Positions 1 through 7,783 of a stretch of DNA of 43,331 nt are shown here, piece after piece. This stretch comes from Sphingobium sp. (GTDB lineage Bacteria > Pseudomonadota > Alphaproteobacteria > Sphingomonadales > Sphingomonadaceae). The notes under the pieces were generated by a model that made no database searches, was not told the origin of the DNA, and saw only the letters and a list, made by a program, of their open reading frames with translations. The position numbers and the translations under genes are program-made. Location: the NCBI GenBank assembly GCA_013911745.1, contig JACESO010000014.1, positions 1 through 43,331 of the forward strand, read 5' to 3'. Every line of letters begins with the position of its first letter. Position 1 is the first letter of the stretch.

Positions 1-128
1 GCATTAGACTGACAGCACCGCCAGACTCAGTTTTCGGGGGTCCGCAACAGTCCGCCGATCTCGACTTTTTCTCCATGAGTACCAACGCTTAGTTCGCCAG
101 TTCGGCTTCGGCTGATAGCGACCGGCCG

Positions 129-456
129 TCATTGCCATGATCAAGACCATCTTTGCGCAGGAAACCGCCGAAGCGGCTCACCAGCGGTGGCAGCAGGTGG
201 CCGATGCCTTGCGCGAGAAGTTCCCGAACTGGCCGACATGATGGAATGATCGCGCGAGGACGCGCTCGCTTAGATGACCTTCCCGAAGGACCACTGGGCA
301 GAACGCGTCCACCAACCCACTGAAAAGGGTGAAACGAAGAGATCAAGCGCAGGGCCGATGTCATCGGCATCTTCCCCAACGATGCCGCCGTCGTCCGCCT
401 CGTCGGCGCACTGATGCTGGAGCAGAATGACGGGTGGGTCCAAAGCTGGTCACGAA
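129..456 (+). pseudogene. Decayed IS256-family transposase, C-terminal remnant
   Basis: Three blocks in different frames together spell the end of an IS256/Mutator-type transposase. From 137 the frame reads MIKTIFAQETAEAAHQRW. From 274 it reads MTFPKDHWAERV. From about 354 it reads [20 protein letters not shown] followed by MLEQNDGW. The family's STNPLxRxNxEIKRR block lies between the last two but is broken by single-base shifts near 310 and 332. Another shift near 222 and in-frame stops at 247 (TGA) and 271 (TAG) confirm decay. No terminal inverted repeat was recognised, so the element's ends are unknown. I see nothing identifiable in 1-128 or in 457-544, the latter being only the leader of nasT. 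The relic is a scar of past insertion at the edge of the nitrate island and cannot encode a working enzyme. Confidence 0.78.
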
Positions 457-544
457 TGGAGCCCCCGCCCGTCAGAATCCCACCTTGTGCTTGCGGTAGA
501 TGTTGTACGGAATTTCCTGCTATGGACCGCATAAGGGGGCGGCG

Positions 545-1126
545 ATGCGGATTGTCATTATCGATGATAGCGGTTTGCGCGCAACGGTCCTCGAAGAAGG
601 CCTTCGTGACGCGGGCTATCACGATATCCACATCGTCCCGCCGCGTGGCGCGTTCGTCGCCCGGCTGGAGCGCATGGCGCCCGACGTCGTGCTCATGGAC
701 CTAGGCAGTCCGAGCCGGGATACGCTGGAGGAAATGCTGACCGTCAGCCGCGCGCTGGCCCGCCCCATCGCCATGTTCGTCGATCAGTCGGACGAGGCGA
801 TGATTGGCGCGGCGATCGACGCGGGCGTCTCCGCCTATGTCGTGGACGGGCTGCGCAAGGAGCGGGTGAAGCCGGTGCTCGAACTCGCCGTCCGCCGCTT
901 CAATGCCTTTTCGAAGATGCAGGCCGAACTGGACGAAGCGCGCACCGCTCTTTCGGACCGCAAGATCATCGACCGTGCCAAGTCGATCCTGATGAATCAG
1001 CGCGGCCTGTCGGAACAGGATGCCTATGCGCTGTTGCGGTCGAGCGCCATGAACCAGGGCAAGAAGATCGTGGATGTGGCGCAGGCGCTGATAACGGCGA
1101 GCGACCTGCTCGGAGGGGGACTATGA
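545..1126 (+). CDS. nasT: NasT-type ANTAR antiterminator (nitrate/nitrite response regulator)
   Basis: The 193-residue protein has a receiver-like domain (about 1-115) with acidic residues D7/D8 and D52 at the usual phosphoacceptor strand ([12 protein letters not shown]). A helical linker follows (about 118-138), then a C-terminal ANTAR RNA-binding domain (about 139-188; [20 protein letters not shown], with the Ala and aromatic positions typical of ANTAR). The family binds paired hexaloop hairpins in leader RNA and stops an intrinsic terminator forming; such leaders lie at 5124 and probably 2378. I chose the ATG at 545 because it gives the correct receiver start and has AAGGGGG a few bases upstream; an in-frame ATG at 500 would add an unrelated tail. 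It overlaps nasS by ATGA, which indicates translational coupling to its partner. Confidence 0.93.
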   Translation: MRIVIIDDSGLRATVLEEGLRDAGYHDIHIVPPRGAFVARLERMAPDVVLMDLGSPSRDTLEEMLTVSRALARPIAMFVDQSDEAMIGAAIDAGVSAYVVDGLRKERVKPVLELAVRRFNAFSKMQAELDEARTALSDRKIIDRAKSILMNQRGLSEQDAYALLRSSAMNQGKKIVDVAQALITASDLLGGGL

Positions 1127-2331
1127 CGACGCACCTCAAAATCGCCTTTCTGCCGCTCAACGACGCGGCGGTGCTGGTGGCGGCACGCGAGAAGGGCTTT
1201 GCAGAAGGCGAAGGGCTGAGCATCGACCTCGTCCGCACGACGAGTTGGGCGACGCTGCGCGACCGGCTGGTGTTCGGGCAGGTCCATGCCGCGCAGATGC
1301 TGGCCCCGCTCGCCGTCGCCGTGACCTTGGGGCTGAGCCAGCAACCTGCCGCGCTCGCCGCCCCCTACAAGCTGGGCGTCAACGGCAACATGCTGGTGAT
1401 GGCGAGCGATTTCGCCAAGGCGCTGGAGCCGGATCTCGCTGCACGCGTGTCCGACCCGCTCGGCACCGCGCATGATTTCGCTGCCGCCATCGGATTGTGG
1501 CGGCGCAAGCCGGTGATCGGCGTCGTCCATCGCTTTTCAAGCCACGCCATCATGTTGCGCTACTGGCTGGCGAGCGCAGGTGTCGATCCTGACCGCGATG
1601 TGCTGCTGCGCGTGCTGCCGCCTTCCCTGACGGTCGAGGCGTTGCGAGCCGGCGAAATTGACGGCTTCATTGCGGGCGAGCCGTGGGGCAGCGCGGCGGT
1701 CGAGGCAGGCTTGGCCGAAGCGGTCGCGATCGGCGAGCGCATCTGGCGGCGCGGCGTGGAGAAGGTGCTGGCCTTCCGCGAAGCATGGCTGGAGGAGCAT
1801 TCCGACATCGTTGATCGGCTATTGCGAGCGCTGGCGCGGGCCGCGGCCTGGTGCGACGATCCGGCCAACCATCCCGCCTTGGCCGAACTGCTGGCCGACC
1901 CGCGCTATGTCGATCAGCCCGCCGACCTGATCGCCCGTGCATTGGAAGGGCGTATCGTGGCGCGAGCCGGGGATGCGCCCATCGCCAATCCCGACTTCAT
2001 GCTGTTCAGTCGCGAGGCTACCCCCTTCCCCTGGCGTAGCCAGGCGCTCTGGATCTACTCGCAAATGGTGCGCTGGAAAATGGTGCCGCACGATGCCGCG
2101 ACGATGGCGAAGGCAGGCGCGGTCTTCCGCCCCGATATCTTCCGCCGGGCACTCGCCGATAGCGACATGCCGATGCCTGGTGCCAGCATGAAGGTGGAAG
2201 GCGCGGTCGCCCATCCACTGGCCGTGGGTTCACGCAAGGGAGAACTGACGCTGGGGCCGGATCGCTTTTTCGACGGACGGACGTTCGATCCCGAACGCAT
2301 GGACGAATTTCTGGCTGGCTTCTCCCGCTGA
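1123..2331 (+). CDS. nasS: NasS-type cytoplasmic nitrate sensor
   Basis: This 402-residue protein belongs to the NrtA/NasS group of periplasmic-binding-fold proteins. The start [20 protein letters not shown] shows no signal peptide, lipobox or Tat motif, which separates the cytoplasmic sensor NasS from the exported ABC-transporter subunit NrtA. Family-typical stretches include the LGLSQQPAALAAPYKLGVNG region, IGVVHRFSSHAIMLRYWLA and IDGFIAGEPWGS. No ABC permease or ATPase gene is nearby, which also argues for a sensor. In characterised NasS-NasT pairs, NasS binds NasT without nitrate and frees it when nitrate or nitrite binds; that role here follows from the family and the nasT neighbour. The start codon overlaps the nasT stop (ATGA). 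Confidence 0.9.
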   Translation: MTTHLKIAFLPLNDAAVLVAAREKGFAEGEGLSIDLVRTTSWATLRDRLVFGQVHAAQMLAPLAVAVTLGLSQQPAALAAPYKLGVNGNMLVMASDFAKALEPDLAARVSDPLGTAHDFAAAIGLWRRKPVIGVVHRFSSHAIMLRYWLASAGVDPDRDVLLRVLPPSLTVEALRAGEIDGFIAGEPWGSAAVEAGLAEAVAIGERIWRRGVEKVLAFREAWLEEHSDIVDRLLRALARAAAWCDDPANHPALAELLADPRYVDQPADLIARALEGRIVARAGDAPIANPDFMLFSREATPFPWRSQALWIYSQMVRWKMVPHDAATMAKAGAVFRPDIFRRALADSDMPMPGASMKVEGAVAHPLAVGSRKGELTLGPDRFFDGRTFDPERMDEFLAGFSR

Positions 2332-2377
2332 CATTTTGTGCCTTGCAACATGACGCATATTGCGGGATGATTATCGA

Positions 2378-2428
2378 GTCGCGCGACGAAGCGTGACGCA
2401 TTCGGATGCGCCGTCCCAGGGTGGGGAT
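2378..2428 (+). promoter_or_regulatory. Candidate NasT (ANTAR) target hairpins in nitrate transporter leader
   Basis: Within the nasS-narK gap a 7-pair stem GTCGCGC/GCGTGAC (2378-2397, one G.T pair) closes a six-base loop GACGAA. A second stem GTCCC/GGGAT (2413-2428, one G.T pair) closes the six-base loop AGGGTG. The linker is 15 nt, the same as in the clearer nirB leader. Loop 2 has the A1/G4 pattern required by ANTAR proteins; loop 1 has G4 but G instead of A at position 1. An alternative first hairpin, CGCAT-TCGG-ATGCG (2397-2410), competes with it. The terminator just downstream makes an antitermination role likely. The identity of hairpin 1 is uncertain. Confidence 0.55.
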
Positions 2429-2454
2429 CGTGCCTCCTCACCAGTTTCGCAGCA

Positions 2455-2508
2455 AAGCCGCTGACCGGGTTCGTCCGTCAAGGACGACATTCGGGCTGCG
2501 GCTTTTTT
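2455..2508 (+). terminator. Leader intrinsic terminator before nitrate transporter
   Basis: The outer stem AAGCCGC (2455-2461) pairs with GCGGCTT (2498-2504) and runs into T's to 2508. An inner hairpin TCGTCC/GGACGA (about 2471-2488) stacks within. It lies 36 bp before the narK start codon, after the last nasS stop and behind the candidate ANTAR hairpins. A terminator ahead of the gene it would silence is the expected layout for NasT-controlled attenuation. Confidence 0.75.
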
Positions 2509-2544
2509 CGTGTCCATTTTTCGTCAGAATATGGGGGACATACT

Positions 2545-3789
2545 ATGGCAACCGCTTATTGGGACCGCGAAGGACAGGATGCTTCGGCGTCCGGCGCGAC
2601 CAGCTTCTGGAAGGCCGGCCATATGCCGACCTTGATCGCCGCCTTTCTCTATTTCGACCTCGCCTTCATGGTGTGGGTGCTGTTGGGGCCGCTGGCGCCC
2701 GCCATTTCCAAGACTTTGGCGCTGACCCCGGCGGAAAAGGGGCTGATGGTCGCGACGCCGACCCTGGCCGGTGCGCTGCTGCGGGTCGTGAACGGCTTGC
2801 TGGTGGATCGCATCGGCCCCAAATCGTCGGGCGCGATCAGCCAGTTGATCGTCATCGCGGGCCTGTTCACCGCCTGGGTGATGGGCGTCAACAGCTTTGG
2901 CGGAACGCTGGCGCTGGGCGTTATCCTGGGCTTTGCCGGCGCGAGCTTCGCGATCGCGCTGCCGCTCGCCAGCCGCTGGTATCCGCCCGAGCATCAGGGC
3001 AAGGCGATGGGTCTTGCCGGCATGGGCAATTCGGGAACCGTGCTGGCCTCCCTCTTCGCGCCCGGTCTGGCGAAGCTGTTCGGCTGGAACGCGGTGCTGG
3101 GGCTTGCCTGCATTCCGCTCTCGATCGTGTTCGTCGCCTATATGCTGATGGCGAAGGATGCGCCCAACGCGCCAGCGCCCAAGCGCATGATCGACTATTT
3201 CGAGCCTTTGAAGCAGGCAGACGCCTGGTGGCTGATGGCCTTCTACGCCGTCACCTTCGGCGGCTTCGTGGGCCTGGCCGCCAGCCTGCCCATCTACTTC
3301 ACCGACCAGTTCGGCCTTACCCCGGTGATCGCGGGCTACTGCACCGCCGCCTGCGTCTTCGCCGGATCGCTGGTGCGGCCGATGGGCGGCGCGCTCGCCG
3401 ACAGGATCGGCGGGTCGAAGGCGCTGATGATCGTCTACGCCGTCGCGGCGGTGGCGCTGGCAGGCGTCGGCTTCGCGACGAGCCTGGCAGGGGCGCTTGG
3501 CCTGTTCGTCCTCGCCATGCTGGCACTCGGCACCGGCAACGGATCGGTGTTCCAGTTGGTGCCCCAGCGCTTCCAGGCGGAGATCGGCGTGATGACTGGC
3601 CTTGTCGGAATGGCTGGCGGCATTGGCGGCTTCTATCTCGCCAGTTCGCTGGGCCTCGCCAAGCAGTGGACCGGCAGCTTCGCGCCCGGCTTCCTGATCT
3701 TCGCCGCGCTGGCCATCGTCGCGCTGATCGGCCTCACGCTGGTCAAAGGCAAATGGCGCGCCAACTGGACCAGCGGCGCGCGTATCTGA
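2545..3789 (+). CDS. narK: MFS nitrate/nitrite transporter (NarK/NasA family)
   Basis: The 414-residue protein has about 12 hydrophobic segments and the nitrate-porter features of the NNP family. These include an N-terminal FDLAFMVWVLLGPL segment, the conserved Arg in TLAGALLRVVNGLLVDRIGP on the second helix, and two glycine-rich nitrate-signature-like stretches (GFAGASFAIALPLASRWYPP and GLVGMAGGIGGFYLASSLG). It sits in the inner membrane and would import nitrate, or exchange nitrate and nitrite. AUG at 2545 follows a GGGGGAC ribosome site. It lies behind its own attenuator leader and is followed after 76 bp by an outer-membrane barrel gene, so the pair probably forms one uptake unit. The exact substrate preference cannot be read from sequence. 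Confidence 0.92.
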   Translation: MATAYWDREGQDASASGATSFWKAGHMPTLIAAFLYFDLAFMVWVLLGPLAPAISKTLALTPAEKGLMVATPTLAGALLRVVNGLLVDRIGPKSSGAISQLIVIAGLFTAWVMGVNSFGGTLALGVILGFAGASFAIALPLASRWYPPEHQGKAMGLAGMGNSGTVLASLFAPGLAKLFGWNAVLGLACIPLSIVFVAYMLMAKDAPNAPAPKRMIDYFEPLKQADAWWLMAFYAVTFGGFVGLAASLPIYFTDQFGLTPVIAGYCTAACVFAGSLVRPMGGALADRIGGSKALMIVYAVAAVALAGVGFATSLAGALGLFVLAMLALGTGNGSVFQLVPQRFQAEIGVMTGLVGMAGGIGGFYLASSLGLAKQWTGSFAPGFLIFAALAIVALIGLTLVKGKWRANWTSGARI

Positions 3790-3865
3790 ACGGAGAGGAG
3801 GGCGGCGGGATCGACATGATCATCGCCGCCCCGAAACCATCACGCATCCGAGGGGGGATGAATTC

Positions 3866-5074
3866 ATGAAATATCTGTTTGCGACGGCGGCCATGATGGC
3901 CGTCGCCGGACCTGCCTGCGCGCAGGAAATTCTGCTGAAGCCCGTAGCCGAAGCGCGCCTGCGCTACGAACATGCCGATCAGGCGGGCTTGCCGATAGAC
4001 ACGTCGGACGCTGTCACGGCCCGCGTCCGCGCCGGCGCGATGGCGAGCAGCGGCGCGCTGTCTGCCACGGTCGTCGGACAAGGCACCCTGTCGATCCTGG
4101 ATCGGCGTTATGACGGCCTCAATGGCGCGGCGACCCGACCCCTGATCGCCGATCCGGAGAATGTCGCGCTCTACATCGCGCAACTTCAATATCGCAGCAA
4201 GGCGCTGACGCTGACCGGCGGGCGGCATCATAGGTCTGCCCGTTGTCGCGAAAGGCGACGTTGCCGACGAACCGCTCGTCGTCCAGCGCGATCTTCTGCC
4301 GCCCGGCTGGAACTGGTTCCGGCGAAGGCGCTGAAGATCGACATCGCCTATGCCTGGAGCGCGCGGACCATCTGGGGCTTTCAGGGGCGCGGTGCGCGGC
4401 AGCAGGCCGTCAGCGGCGACAACATTTTCGCCAACCTGTCCTACGCGACGCCGGTCGGCACGCTGACGGGCTTTGCCTATCTGGTCGATCAGGACGAGGC
4501 GGCGGTTCAGGGCTATCGCCTGTCGAGCCAGACCTATGGCGCGCGGCTGGCTGGAGCCTTGCCGATTTCTCGCATCGCCAAAATTTCATACCAGCTCAGC
4601 CATGCGCGTCAGTCGGACTATCATCGCAACCCGAACGATTATCGGGCCGACTATTGGCTGGCGGACGCGACACTGGACGTCAAAGGCTGGAAGCTGAATG
4701 CCGGCTATGAGGTGCTCGGTGCGGATCGGGGGGCGGCGCTCACCAGCTTCCAGACGCCGCTTGGCACCAACTTCAAATTCCAGGGCTGGGCCGACAAGTT
4801 CCTGACCACGCCCGCCAACGGCGTGCGCGATCTCTACGCAGGCGGCGGCTATGGCTGGAAGCGATTGGGGCCGCTGACGGGTGTCTCCTTGCTGGCGACA
4901 TGGCACCGGTTCGACAGCGACCGGCTCGACCAGCATTATGGCAATGAATGGAACCTGCTGGCATCGGCGAAGGCAGGGAAGACCATGCTGTCCGCGCGCT
5001 ACGCCCATTATGACGCGAAGGCATTCGCGACCGATACCGAAAAGCTGTGGCTCCAGGCCGACTGGACGCTCTGA
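3866..5074 (+). CDS. Alginate-export-like outer-membrane beta-barrel protein with an internally inverted segment
   Basis: The 402-residue protein has a signal peptide (MKYLFATAAMMAVAGPACAQ, cut after ACA) and a barrel-type body of alternating strands ending in WLQADWTL. It resembles the alginate-export porin family often found in sphingomonad nitrate clusters, and is probably a channel for nitrate or another small solute (inference). Residues 121-144 do not fit: 11 of 24 are Arg and two are Cys. Reverse-complementing 4228-4296 turns this block into QKIALDDERF followed by VGNVAFRDNGQTYD. That matches the GRQ..LDDxRFVGNVxFRxNxQTYDAxR motif of the family and leaves the frame downstream unchanged. 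The reading frame therefore stays open in both orientations, but the present orientation should damage one strand or loop. RBS GAGGGGGGA precedes the ATG. Confidence 0.85.
   Translation: MKYLFATAAMMAVAGPACAQEILLKPVAEARLRYEHADQAGLPIDTSDAVTARVRAGAMASSGALSATVVGQGTLSILDRRYDGLNGAATRPLIADPENVALYIAQLQYRSKALTLTGGRHHRSARCRERRRCRRTARRPARSSAARLELVPAKALKIDIAYAWSARTIWGFQGRGARQQAVSGDNIFANLSYATPVGTLTGFAYLVDQDEAAVQGYRLSSQTYGARLAGALPISRIAKISYQLSHARQSDYHRNPNDYRADYWLADATLDVKGWKLNAGYEVLGADRGAALTSFQTPLGTNFKFQGWADKFLTTPANGVRDLYAGGGYGWKRLGPLTGVSLLATWHRFDSDRLDQHYGNEWNLLASAKAGKTMLSARYAHYDAKAFATDTEKLWLQADWTL
4219..4305. repeat. 9-bp inverted repeats bounding a 69-bp in-place inversion
   Basis: CGGGCGGCA at 4219-4227 and its reverse complement TGCCGCCCG at 4297-4305 flank 69 bp (exactly 23 codons). 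Read as given, the interior encodes an Arg-rich stretch; read inverted, it encodes the family-like GRQKIALDDERF motif in the right frame. Both arms encode the same residues in either state (GGR on the left, AAR on the right). The structure is either a switchable segment, a fixed inversion from template switching at a short palindrome, or an assembly error. No site-specific recombinase gene lies in the window. Confidence 0.85.
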
Positions 5075-5123
5075 CGTTTTAAGGGTTGAGCGGCGGCGCG
5101 AATCGCCATATGCTGCACTGCAA

Positions 5124-5174
5124 GGGACAAGGATGTCCCACCGACATAGCGGACGCGGTTCAGGGTAGAACCGC
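5124..5174 (+). promoter_or_regulatory. NasT/ANTAR two-hairpin RNA target in nirB leader
   Basis: Hairpin 1 is GGGAC-AAGGAT-GTCCC (5124-5139) and hairpin 2 is GCGGTTC-AGGGTA-GAACCGC (5155-5174), separated by 15 nt. Both loops are exactly six bases with A at position 1 and G at position 4, the consensus for ANTAR-domain antiterminators. Both stems are fully Watson-Crick. A strong intrinsic terminator begins 18 nt downstream and the nirB start lies beyond it. With nasT at 545 this is almost certainly the NasT binding site controlling the reductase operon. Confidence 0.88.
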
Positions 5175-5192
5175 CGATGCGCTCATGATGGC

Positions 5193-5251
5193 AAGGCCGC
5201 CATTCAGACTTTTGGATTTCATGTCCAAGGGTCCGGATGGCGGCCTTTTTT
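5193..5251 (+). terminator. Attenuator terminator in nirB leader
   Basis: A perfect 11-bp stem AAGGCCGCCAT (5193-5203) / ATGGCGGCCTT (5237-5247) is followed by a run of T's to 5251, with a smaller TTGGA/TCCAA hairpin in the loop. It lies 19 bp before the nirB ATG, so without antitermination transcripts would end before the reductase genes. It could also end the preceding barrel-gene transcript. Confidence 0.9.
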
Positions 5252-5270
5252 GTTTCCGAAAGGACCGGGG

Positions 5271-7778
5271 ATGGAACTTCAAGTCAGGAATGACGATCGC
5301 ACGGAAGATGTCGAGGATGCGCTGGTCCCGTTCGAGGATGTCCGCGAGCATCTGGTCGTCGTCGGCAACGGCATGGCCGGCTGCCGCGCGGTGGAGGAAT
5401 TGCTGGCACGCGATGCGGGCCGCTATCGCGTCACCATCTTCGGTGCCGAACCGCATGTGAACTATAACCGCATCATGCTCTCCCCCGTCCTGGCGGGCGA
5501 AAAGAGCTTCGAGGACATCGTCATCAATCCCCGCGCCTGGTATGACGACAATGGCATCGACCTGATCGTCTCCGATCCGATCGTCACGATCGACCGCGCC
5601 GCCAAGAGCGTCACCGCCCGCAGCGGGCGGACGGTCCATTATGACCGGCTGCTGATCGCAACCGGGTCCGATCCCTTCATCATCCCCGTGCCCGGCAAGG
5701 ATTTGCCCGGCGTCATCAGCTTCCGCGACATGAAGGATGTCGACACGATGCTGGATGCCGCCGCGACCGGCGGCAGCGCGGTCGTGATCGGCGGCGGGCT
5801 GCTCGGTCTGGAAGCAGCGCATGGCCTGACGCTGCGCGGCATGAAGGTGACGGTGATCCACCTGATGGACACGCTGATGGAGCGGCAGCTGGATGAAGCG
5901 GCCGGCTGGCTGCTCAAGACCGCGCTGGAGGCGCGCGGGCAGACCATCCTGACCGGTGCCGACACGGCCGAGATTTACGGCGAGGGCAAGGTCGAGGGCG
6001 TGCGGCTCAAGGATGGGCGCGAGATTCCCGCCAGCCTCGTCGTCATGGCGGTCGGCATCCGCCCCGCAACGGCGCTGGCGAAGGAAGCCGGACTGGCGGT
6101 CAATCGCGGCATCCTGGTCGACGATCATATGGTCACCAGCGACCCCAATGTGCTCGCGGTCGGTGAGTGCGTCGAGCATGACGGCAATGTCTATGGCCTC
6201 GTCGCACCGCTGTGGGACATGTGCCGCAGCCTGGCCGACGGCCTGACCGACCGGCACACGGGCTATCGCGGCTCGGTGACCTCGACCAAGCTCAAGGTTG
6301 CAGGCCTGGACGTCTTCTCCGCAGGCGACTTTTCCGGCGGCGACGGGTGCGAGGACATCGTTCTGCGCGACGCCTCCCGGGGCGTCTACAAGCGCGTCGT
6401 CGTCAAGGACGACCGCATCGTCGGCGCGGTGCTTTATGGCGATACGGCCGACGGCGGCTGGTATTTCGACCTGCTGAAAAAAAGCGAGAATATCGCCGAC
6501 ATTCGCGACCTGTTGATCTTCGGCCAGGGTTACGCCTCGGGAGGAGGCGCGCTGGACCCTAAGGCGGCCGTTGCGGCGCTCTCGGACGATGCCGAGATTT
6601 GCGGCTGCAACGGCGTCACCAAGGGCCAGGTCGTGGCCTGCATCGAAAAGGGCGCGTGCAGCCTCGACGCCGTGCGCGCCACCTGCAAGGCGTCGGCCAG
6701 CTGCGGCAGTTGCACGGGCCTCGTTGAAAATCTGCTGGCCGCTGTGCTGGGCGAGGATGTGCAATCCGGCCCCAAGACGATGTGCAAATGCACCAGCTTC
6801 ACCCATGACGATGTGCGGCGGGAAATCGTGGCGCAGAACATGCGCTCCATCCCCGAAGTCATGCAGCGTCTCCACTGGACCACTCCTGATGGCTGTTCCT
6901 CCTGCCGTCCCGCGCTCAACTATTACCTCCTCTGCGCGCTGCCGGGCGAATATCAGGACGACCAGCAGAGCCGCTTCGTGAACGAACGGATGCACGCCAA
7001 CATCCAGAAGGACGGCACCTATTCGGTCGTTCCGCGCATGTGGGGCGGCCTCACCAATCCGCGCGAACTGCGCGCGATCGCCGATGTGGTCGAGAAGTAT
7101 AACGCCCCGATGGTCAAGGTGACGGGCGGCCAGCGGCTCGACATTTTCGGGATCAAGGGCGAGGATCTGCCCGCCGTCTGGGCGGACCTGAACGCCGCCG
7201 GCATGGTCTCGGGCCACGCCTATGGCAAATCGCTCCGCACGGTGAAGACCTGCGTCGGGTCCGAATGGTGCCGCTTCGGCACGCAGGATTCGACCGGCCT
7301 CGGCGTCAAGACCGAGCGGATGACCTGGGGATCGTGGATGCCCCACAAGTTCAAGATTGCGGTGTCGGGCTGCCCGCGCAACTGCGCCGAAGCGACGATA
7401 AAGGATTTCGGCATCGTCTGCGTCGACTCCGGCTATGAGCTGCATGTCGGCGGCAATGGCGGCATCCATGTCCGCGCCACTGACTTGCTGTGCAAGGTAT
7501 CCACCGAGCAGGAAGCGCTCGATTACTGCGCCGCCTTCATCCAGCTCTACCGCGAGGAGGCCCGCTACCTGGAGCGGACCGCGCCTTGGATCGAGCGAGT
7601 CGGCGTCGAGTACATCAAGAGCCGGATCGTCGAGGATGATGCGGGTCGCGAGGCGCTGCGCGCGCGCTTCCTCTATTCGCAGAGCTTCAGCCAGGACGAC
7701 CCCTGGGCCGAGCGCGCGGCGGGCGGCAACGCCGAACTGCACCAGCCCCTCGCCCCTATTGCCATCGCCGCGGAGTAA
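5271..7778 (+). CDS. nirB: Assimilatory nitrite reductase [NAD(P)H], large subunit
   Basis: This 835-residue enzyme reduces nitrite to ammonium in the cytoplasm with NAD(P)H. In order: an FAD-binding fold (LVVVGNGMAGCRAVEELL, about 28-45); an NAD-binding fold (VVIGGGLLGLEAAHG, 171-185); a BFD-like [2Fe-2S] domain with CGCN and CGSC cysteine pairs (about 443-495); a second cysteine-rich BFD-like module (CKC and CSSC, about 504-545); a nitrite/sulfite reductase ferredoxin half-domain (about 565-650); and the sirohaem/[4Fe-4S] domain with TCVGSEWC and GCPRNC supplying the four cysteines (about 660-705). Length is normal. ATG at 5271 follows an AAAGGA/GGGG ribosome site; a TTG at 5250 would lie in the terminator's T-run and was not chosen. 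nirD follows after 5 bp. Confidence 0.96.
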   Translation: MELQVRNDDRTEDVEDALVPFEDVREHLVVVGNGMAGCRAVEELLARDAGRYRVTIFGAEPHVNYNRIMLSPVLAGEKSFEDIVINPRAWYDDNGIDLIVSDPIVTIDRAAKSVTARSGRTVHYDRLLIATGSDPFIIPVPGKDLPGVISFRDMKDVDTMLDAAATGGSAVVIGGGLLGLEAAHGLTLRGMKVTVIHLMDTLMERQLDEAAGWLLKTALEARGQTILTGADTAEIYGEGKVEGVRLKDGREIPASLVVMAVGIRPATALAKEAGLAVNRGILVDDHMVTSDPNVLAVGECVEHDGNVYGLVAPLWDMCRSLADGLTDRHTGYRGSVTSTKLKVAGLDVFSAGDFSGGDGCEDIVLRDASRGVYKRVVVKDDRIVGAVLYGDTADGGWYFDLLKKSENIADIRDLLIFGQGYASGGGALDPKAAVAALSDDAEICGCNGVTKGQVVACIEKGACSLDAVRATCKASASCGSCTGLVENLLAAVLGEDVQSGPKTMCKCTSFTHDDVRREIVAQNMRSIPEVMQRLHWTTPDGCSSCRPALNYYLLCALPGEYQDDQQSRFVNERMHANIQKDGTYSVVPRMWGGLTNPRELRAIADVVEKYNAPMVKVTGGQRLDIFGIKGEDLPAVWADLNAAGMVSGHAYGKSLRTVKTCVGSEWCRFGTQDSTGLGVKTERMTWGSWMPHKFKIAVSGCPRNCAEATIKDFGIVCVDSGYELHVGGNGGIHVRATDLLCKVSTEQEALDYCAAFIQLYREEARYLERTAPWIERVGVEYIKSRIVEDDAGREALRARFLYSQSFSQDDPWAERAAGGNAELHQPLAPIAIAAE

Positions 7779-7783
7779 AAGAC

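Noticed and set aside
4228-4296. Simple frameshift pair as the cause of the Arg-rich block in the barrel gene
   Set aside because: Neither forward frame gives a family-like sequence here, whereas the reverse complement does, with exact junctions at the inverted repeats; inversion explains it better.
5078-5123. Possible sigma-54 promoter (GG...GC pairs near 5090-5110) before the nirB leader
   Set aside because: The GG and GC doublets are off the required spacing by one or two bases and the rest of the consensus is absent.
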